A stretch of 9,077 bases of DNA from an uncultured Bilophila sp. Lineage in GTDB: Bacteria; Desulfobacterota; Desulfovibrionia; Desulfovibrionales; Desulfovibrionaceae. Under the pieces are notes generated by a model that had not been told where the DNA came from, ran no database searches, and worked only from the letters and a program-made list of their open reading frames with translations. Positions 6,756-9,077 of the stretch are shown in pieces (within the stretch, counting starts at the first letter, position 1; each line of letters opens with the position of its first letter). The position numbers were made by a program, and so were the translations under genes. The DNA is taken from NCBI GenBank assembly GCA_959604115.1, contig CAUHBW010000132.1:1-9077 (forward strand), read 5' to 3'.

Positions 6756-7616
6756 TTATTTCTTGAGCCGCGGATCCAGCGTATCGCGCAGGCTTTCGCC
6801 AAGCAGGTTGTAGCCCAAGACCGTCACGAGAATCGCCAGTCCGGGATACAGGGACAGCCACGGAGCTATTTCAAGAACGTCCTTGCCTTCCATAAGCATG
6901 TTGCCCCAACTGGGGTCGGGAGGCTGGACGCCGAGGCCAAGGAAGCTGAGGGACGACTCCACCAAAATGGCCCCCGCGATGCCGAGCGTCGCCGAAACGA
7001 GTACCGGCGTCAGCGCATTGGGCAAAATGTGCATGAGCATGATGCGGGAGGATTTCGTACCCGCCAAGCGGGCGGCTGCCACAAAATCACGTTCGCGCAG
7101 CGAAAGCGTTTCCGCGCGCACAAGGCGGGCTACCCCCATCCAAGAAGTCAGCCCGATGACGATCATGATGTTGTTGAGGCTCGGTTCGAGAAAGGCGATG
7201 ACGGCAAGGATCAGAAAGAACGAAGGAAAGCAGAGCATCACGTCCACGCCGCGCATGATGAGTTCGTCCACGATGCCGCTGAAGTACCCGGCAAGCAGCC
7301 CCAGAACGACGCCGATGGCGATGGAAATGCTGACGGATACGAAGCCGACCCACAGGGAGACGCGGGCTCCGTACAACAGACGGGAAAGCACGTCGCGCCC
7401 GAGCGCATCCGTTCCCAAAGGGAAGGTGGAGCTCGGCGGTTCCAGAATGGCGTGAAGATGCAGCTCCGTGGGATCGTACGGGGCAAGCCACGGGGCGAGC
7501 AGGGCGGCTATCGACATTACGACGACGATTCCCAGTCCGAAGAGCAGCATGCCGCGCCGGGAAAGGACATGGCCCAGCTTTTTGCAGAACGGCGTCAGAA
7601 CGGTATCTCCTGTCAT
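6756..7616 (-). CDS. ABC transporter permease, DppC/OppC family
   Basis: A 286-residue inner-membrane protein of the binding-protein-dependent importer type (oligopeptide, dipeptide or nickel uptake). The first membrane helix (about 23-45) is followed by PYDPTELHL and FPLGTDALGRDVLSRLLYGAR (about 65-85), the usual OppC/DppC N-terminal segment. The transmembrane core has helices around 88-111, 126-143, 148-162, 203-222 and 255-272. The EAA loop that docks with the ATPase is visible at about 178-200 (FVAAARLAGTKSSRIMLMHI, ending LPN). The C-terminal GLGVQPPDPSWGNML is typical. The start codon overlaps the stop of the DppB-type gene (ATGA), so the two are translationally coupled partners. An AGGGG lies shortly upstream. 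The substrate cannot be told from a permease alone, and no ATPase or binding protein is present in the window. Confidence 0.93.
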   Translation of the reverse strand: MTGDTVLTPFCKKLGHVLSRRGMLLFGLGIVVVMSIAALLAPWLAPYDPTELHLHAILEPPSSTFPLGTDALGRDVLSRLLYGARVSLWVGFVSVSISIAIGVVLGLLAGYFSGIVDELIMRGVDVMLCFPSFFLILAVIAFLEPSLNNIMIVIGLTSWMGVARLVRAETLSLRERDFVAAARLAGTKSSRIMLMHILPNALTPVLVSATLGIAGAILVESSLSFLGLGVQPPDPSWGNMLMEGKDVLEIAPWLSLYPGLAILVTVLGYNLLGESLRDTLDPRLKK

Positions 7617-8623
7617 TGGCGTTTCCCCTGTGCCCGAATACGGGGATCCGCCAGTCCGTACCCGATGTCCGCGAGCATATTGCCCGCAAGGGTAAGGACC
7701 GCGCCCAGAACCAGATTCCCCATGATCAACGGATAATCGCGCGCCATGACCGCGGTATAGAACAGCTGTCCCAAGCCGGGCAGGGCGAAGATGGTTTCGA
7801 TGATGACGCTGCCCCCGATCAATCCGGGAACCGAAAGGCCCAGCAGGGTGATGACCGGCAAGAGAGCGTTGCGCAGTGCATGCCGGAAAATGACGATGCG
7901 GGCGGGAAGCCCCTTGGCCTTAGCGGTCAGGATGAAATCCTGACGCAACACTTCCAGCATGGAGGAACGCATGAACCGGGACATGCCCGCCACACTTCCT
8001 ACGGTAATCACCGTGATGGGCAACACAAGGTGTCTGCTCAGATCGGCCAGCTTGCCCCAGAAGGACAAGGAATCGTAATCGAGGGACATCAGACCGGAAA
8101 TCGGCAGCCACTGGTGTTCCAGCCCCGTATACAGCATGAGCAGCAACGCCAGCCAGAATCCCGGCATGGCGAATCCGAGAAAGACAAGCACGGTCATTCC
8201 CTTGTCAAACCACGAGCCCTGCTTCCAAGCGGAAAGGACGCCGATGGGAATGGCGATGAGCAGCGTCAACAACAGCGACACCACGTTGATGCCGATGGTC
8301 AACGGAAGACGTTCCGCAATCTTGTCGATGACGGGGCGCGCGTCGCTGGACATGGAATTTCCGAAGTCAAGCTGGACGACACGGGAAAGCCAGTCGAAAT
8401 ACTGCACGTACAAGGGACGGTCGATGCCGTAGAGCGCCTCCAGACGTGCCCGTGCCGCCTCGCCCGCAAGGGGATTGAGGGTCGTCTGCATATCCGTGGG
8501 CGTTCCCGGTGCCAGATGGATGACGATGAAGCTGACGAGCGTGATCCCCCAAAGCACCAGAAGCATCCAAACCGTTTTGCGCAGACAGCGCAAGAGAAAA
8601 GCCGTGGTCTCGTTCGAGAACAT
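7613..8623 (-). CDS. ABC transporter permease, DppB/OppB family
   Basis: A 336-residue inner-membrane protein, the normal length for DppB/OppB. The N-terminal helix (about 18-37) is followed by the periplasmic segment with APGTP, LEALYGIDRPLYVQYFDWL (61-79) and LDFGNS (85-90), all hallmarks of this family. Further helices lie at about 108-132, 143-166, 195-213, 254-278 and 298-320. The EAA loop is DFILTAKAKGLPARIVIFRH (229-248), followed by ALRNALLP. The C-terminus has ETIFALPGLGQLFYTAVMARD and ends with LADPRIR. It forms the heterodimeric channel with the DppC-type protein encoded next. The start ATG at 8623 has a good GGAGG 5 bases upstream. It follows the rdgC-like stop by 21 bases, suggesting one transcript. 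Peptide import is the most common role, but nickel or other substrates are possible. Confidence 0.93.
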   Translation of the reverse strand: MFSNETTAFLLRCLRKTVWMLLVLWGITLVSFIVIHLAPGTPTDMQTTLNPLAGEAARARLEALYGIDRPLYVQYFDWLSRVVQLDFGNSMSSDARPVIDKIAERLPLTIGINVVSLLLTLLIAIPIGVLSAWKQGSWFDKGMTVLVFLGFAMPGFWLALLLMLYTGLEHQWLPISGLMSLDYDSLSFWGKLADLSRHLVLPITVITVGSVAGMSRFMRSSMLEVLRQDFILTAKAKGLPARIVIFRHALRNALLPVITLLGLSVPGLIGGSVIIETIFALPGLGQLFYTAVMARDYPLIMGNLVLGAVLTLAGNMLADIGYGLADPRIRAQGKRQ

Positions 8624-8628
8624 GTATG

Positions 8629-8633
8629 CCTCC
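8629..8633 (-). promoter_or_regulatory. Ribosome binding site of the DppB-type gene
   Basis: GGAGG on the minus strand, 5 bases ahead of the ATG at 8623, supports that start. It lies in the short 21-base gap after the rdgC-like stop, too small for a separate promoter inside the gap. Confidence 0.8.
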
Positions 8634-8644
8634 GGTGCCTTGGG

Positions 8645-9077
8645 TTATCCCTGATGGCTCATCCAGTCGGACATCTCCCGCACTTCCTTGTCCCAGAGAG
8701 CGGAAAGGCGCACATCCAGAAACAGCTTGTAGCAGGCGTCAAGCAACCCGAGGCAAAGCTCCATCAGATACATTTTTTCGAGAAAACCGGCATCGGGATC
8801 GTCGTCCTTTTCCATTTCGACTTTTGGGGTCTTGAAAGAACCGAATGAGAAATCTTCAGCTTTGATGGTCGTTTGCCAAGCAAGTTCTTCCCGCTCGAAA
8901 CGGACGAGCGCCCGCGTTACCTTCTTGCCGGTACGCAGTCCCAAACGAACTTCCCGCAGTTGCGAGAGGGAGCCGGAGACGGAAGCCGTTTCCAGATTGT
9001 CGCCTTCGCCGCCCTGCACCACGATGCGCTGTTCGAGGTTCAGGGAAAAGGGCGTACCGTTTTTATCTTTGAATCCC
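8645..9077 (-). CDS. rdgC: RdgC-family recombination-associated protein, C-terminal part (5' end outside window)
   Basis: The frame is open from the window edge to a TAA at 8645-8647, giving about 143 visible residues. GTG codons at 9022 and 9019 could be read as starts, but the residues before them (GFKDKNGTPFSLNLEQRI) look like real protein, so the gene almost certainly continues beyond 9077. In E. coli, RdgC forms a ring around DNA and restrains RecA loading. The match is to the C-terminal half: RTGKKVTRALVRFE parallels EAGKVVTKLALDW of E. coli RdgC, and FLEKMYLMELCLGLLD parallels its FILMTGELAALIQNLI. IVVQGGEGDNLETASVSG and IKAEDFSFGSFKTPKVE resemble the delta-proteobacterial RdgC form as I remember it. 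The match is by memory and of modest identity to E. coli. It heads a tight cluster with the two permease genes. Confidence 0.72.
   Translation of the reverse strand, partial: GFKDKNGTPFSLNLEQRIVVQGGEGDNLETASVSGSLSQLREVRLGLRTGKKVTRALVRFEREELAWQTTIKAEDFSFGSFKTPKVEMEKDDDPDAGFLEKMYLMELCLGLLDACYKLFLDVRLSALWDKEVREMSDWMSHQG

Noticed and set aside
7616..8848. A 410-codon plus-strand open frame opposite the DppB-type permease and rdgC-like genes
   Set aside because: The opposite strand encodes an unmistakable membrane permease with its own ribosome binding site. The plus-strand translation is His/Gln/Asp-rich low-information sequence without membrane helices or motifs.

Overview
The window reads as an ordinary, gene-dense stretch of a GC-rich Gram-negative chromosome. 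It is most likely from the Desulfovibrionaceae (sulfate- or sulfite-reducing delta-proteobacteria). I base this on the gene order rodZ-like / recO / glyQ / glyS / rpsT, which I remember from Desulfovibrio, on the separate alpha and beta subunits of glycyl-tRNA synthetase, and on an RdgC-family protein whose C-terminal sequence resembles the delta-proteobacterial form. The taxonomic call is inference from memory, not a database result.

Left half, plus strand (1-4998). The 3' part of a RodZ-like membrane protein is followed with almost no gap by recO (DNA repair). Then come glyQ and glyS, the two subunits of tetrameric glycyl-tRNA synthetase, whose stop and start codons share one base. A long stem-loop follows glyS. 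A probable independent promoter and a short leader then precede rpsT (ribosomal protein S20, GTG start). rpsT ends at a perfect 14-bp inverted-repeat terminator that also lies downstream of the convergent recN.

Right half, minus strand (9077-5037). In transcription order: the C-terminal part of an RdgC-family recombination-associated protein, running off the window; a DppB/OppB-type permease; a DppC/OppC-type permease overlapping it by ATGA; and, after a 159-bp gap holding a candidate promoter, recN (SMC-like repair ATPase). The first three genes are tightly packed and probably cotranscribed. The permease pair has no solute-binding protein or ATPase gene inside the window.

Together the window holds cell-shape, recombination/repair (recO, recN, rdgC), translation (glyQ, glyS, rpsT) and small-molecule import genes. 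I see no mobile element, CRISPR array, tRNA or rRNA gene, and no credible sign of a new defence or biosynthetic system. No stretch longer than about 200 bp lacks a gene. The more notable points are the transporter permeases lying between two DNA-repair genes, two alternative hairpins in the rpsT leader, and the shared terminator.
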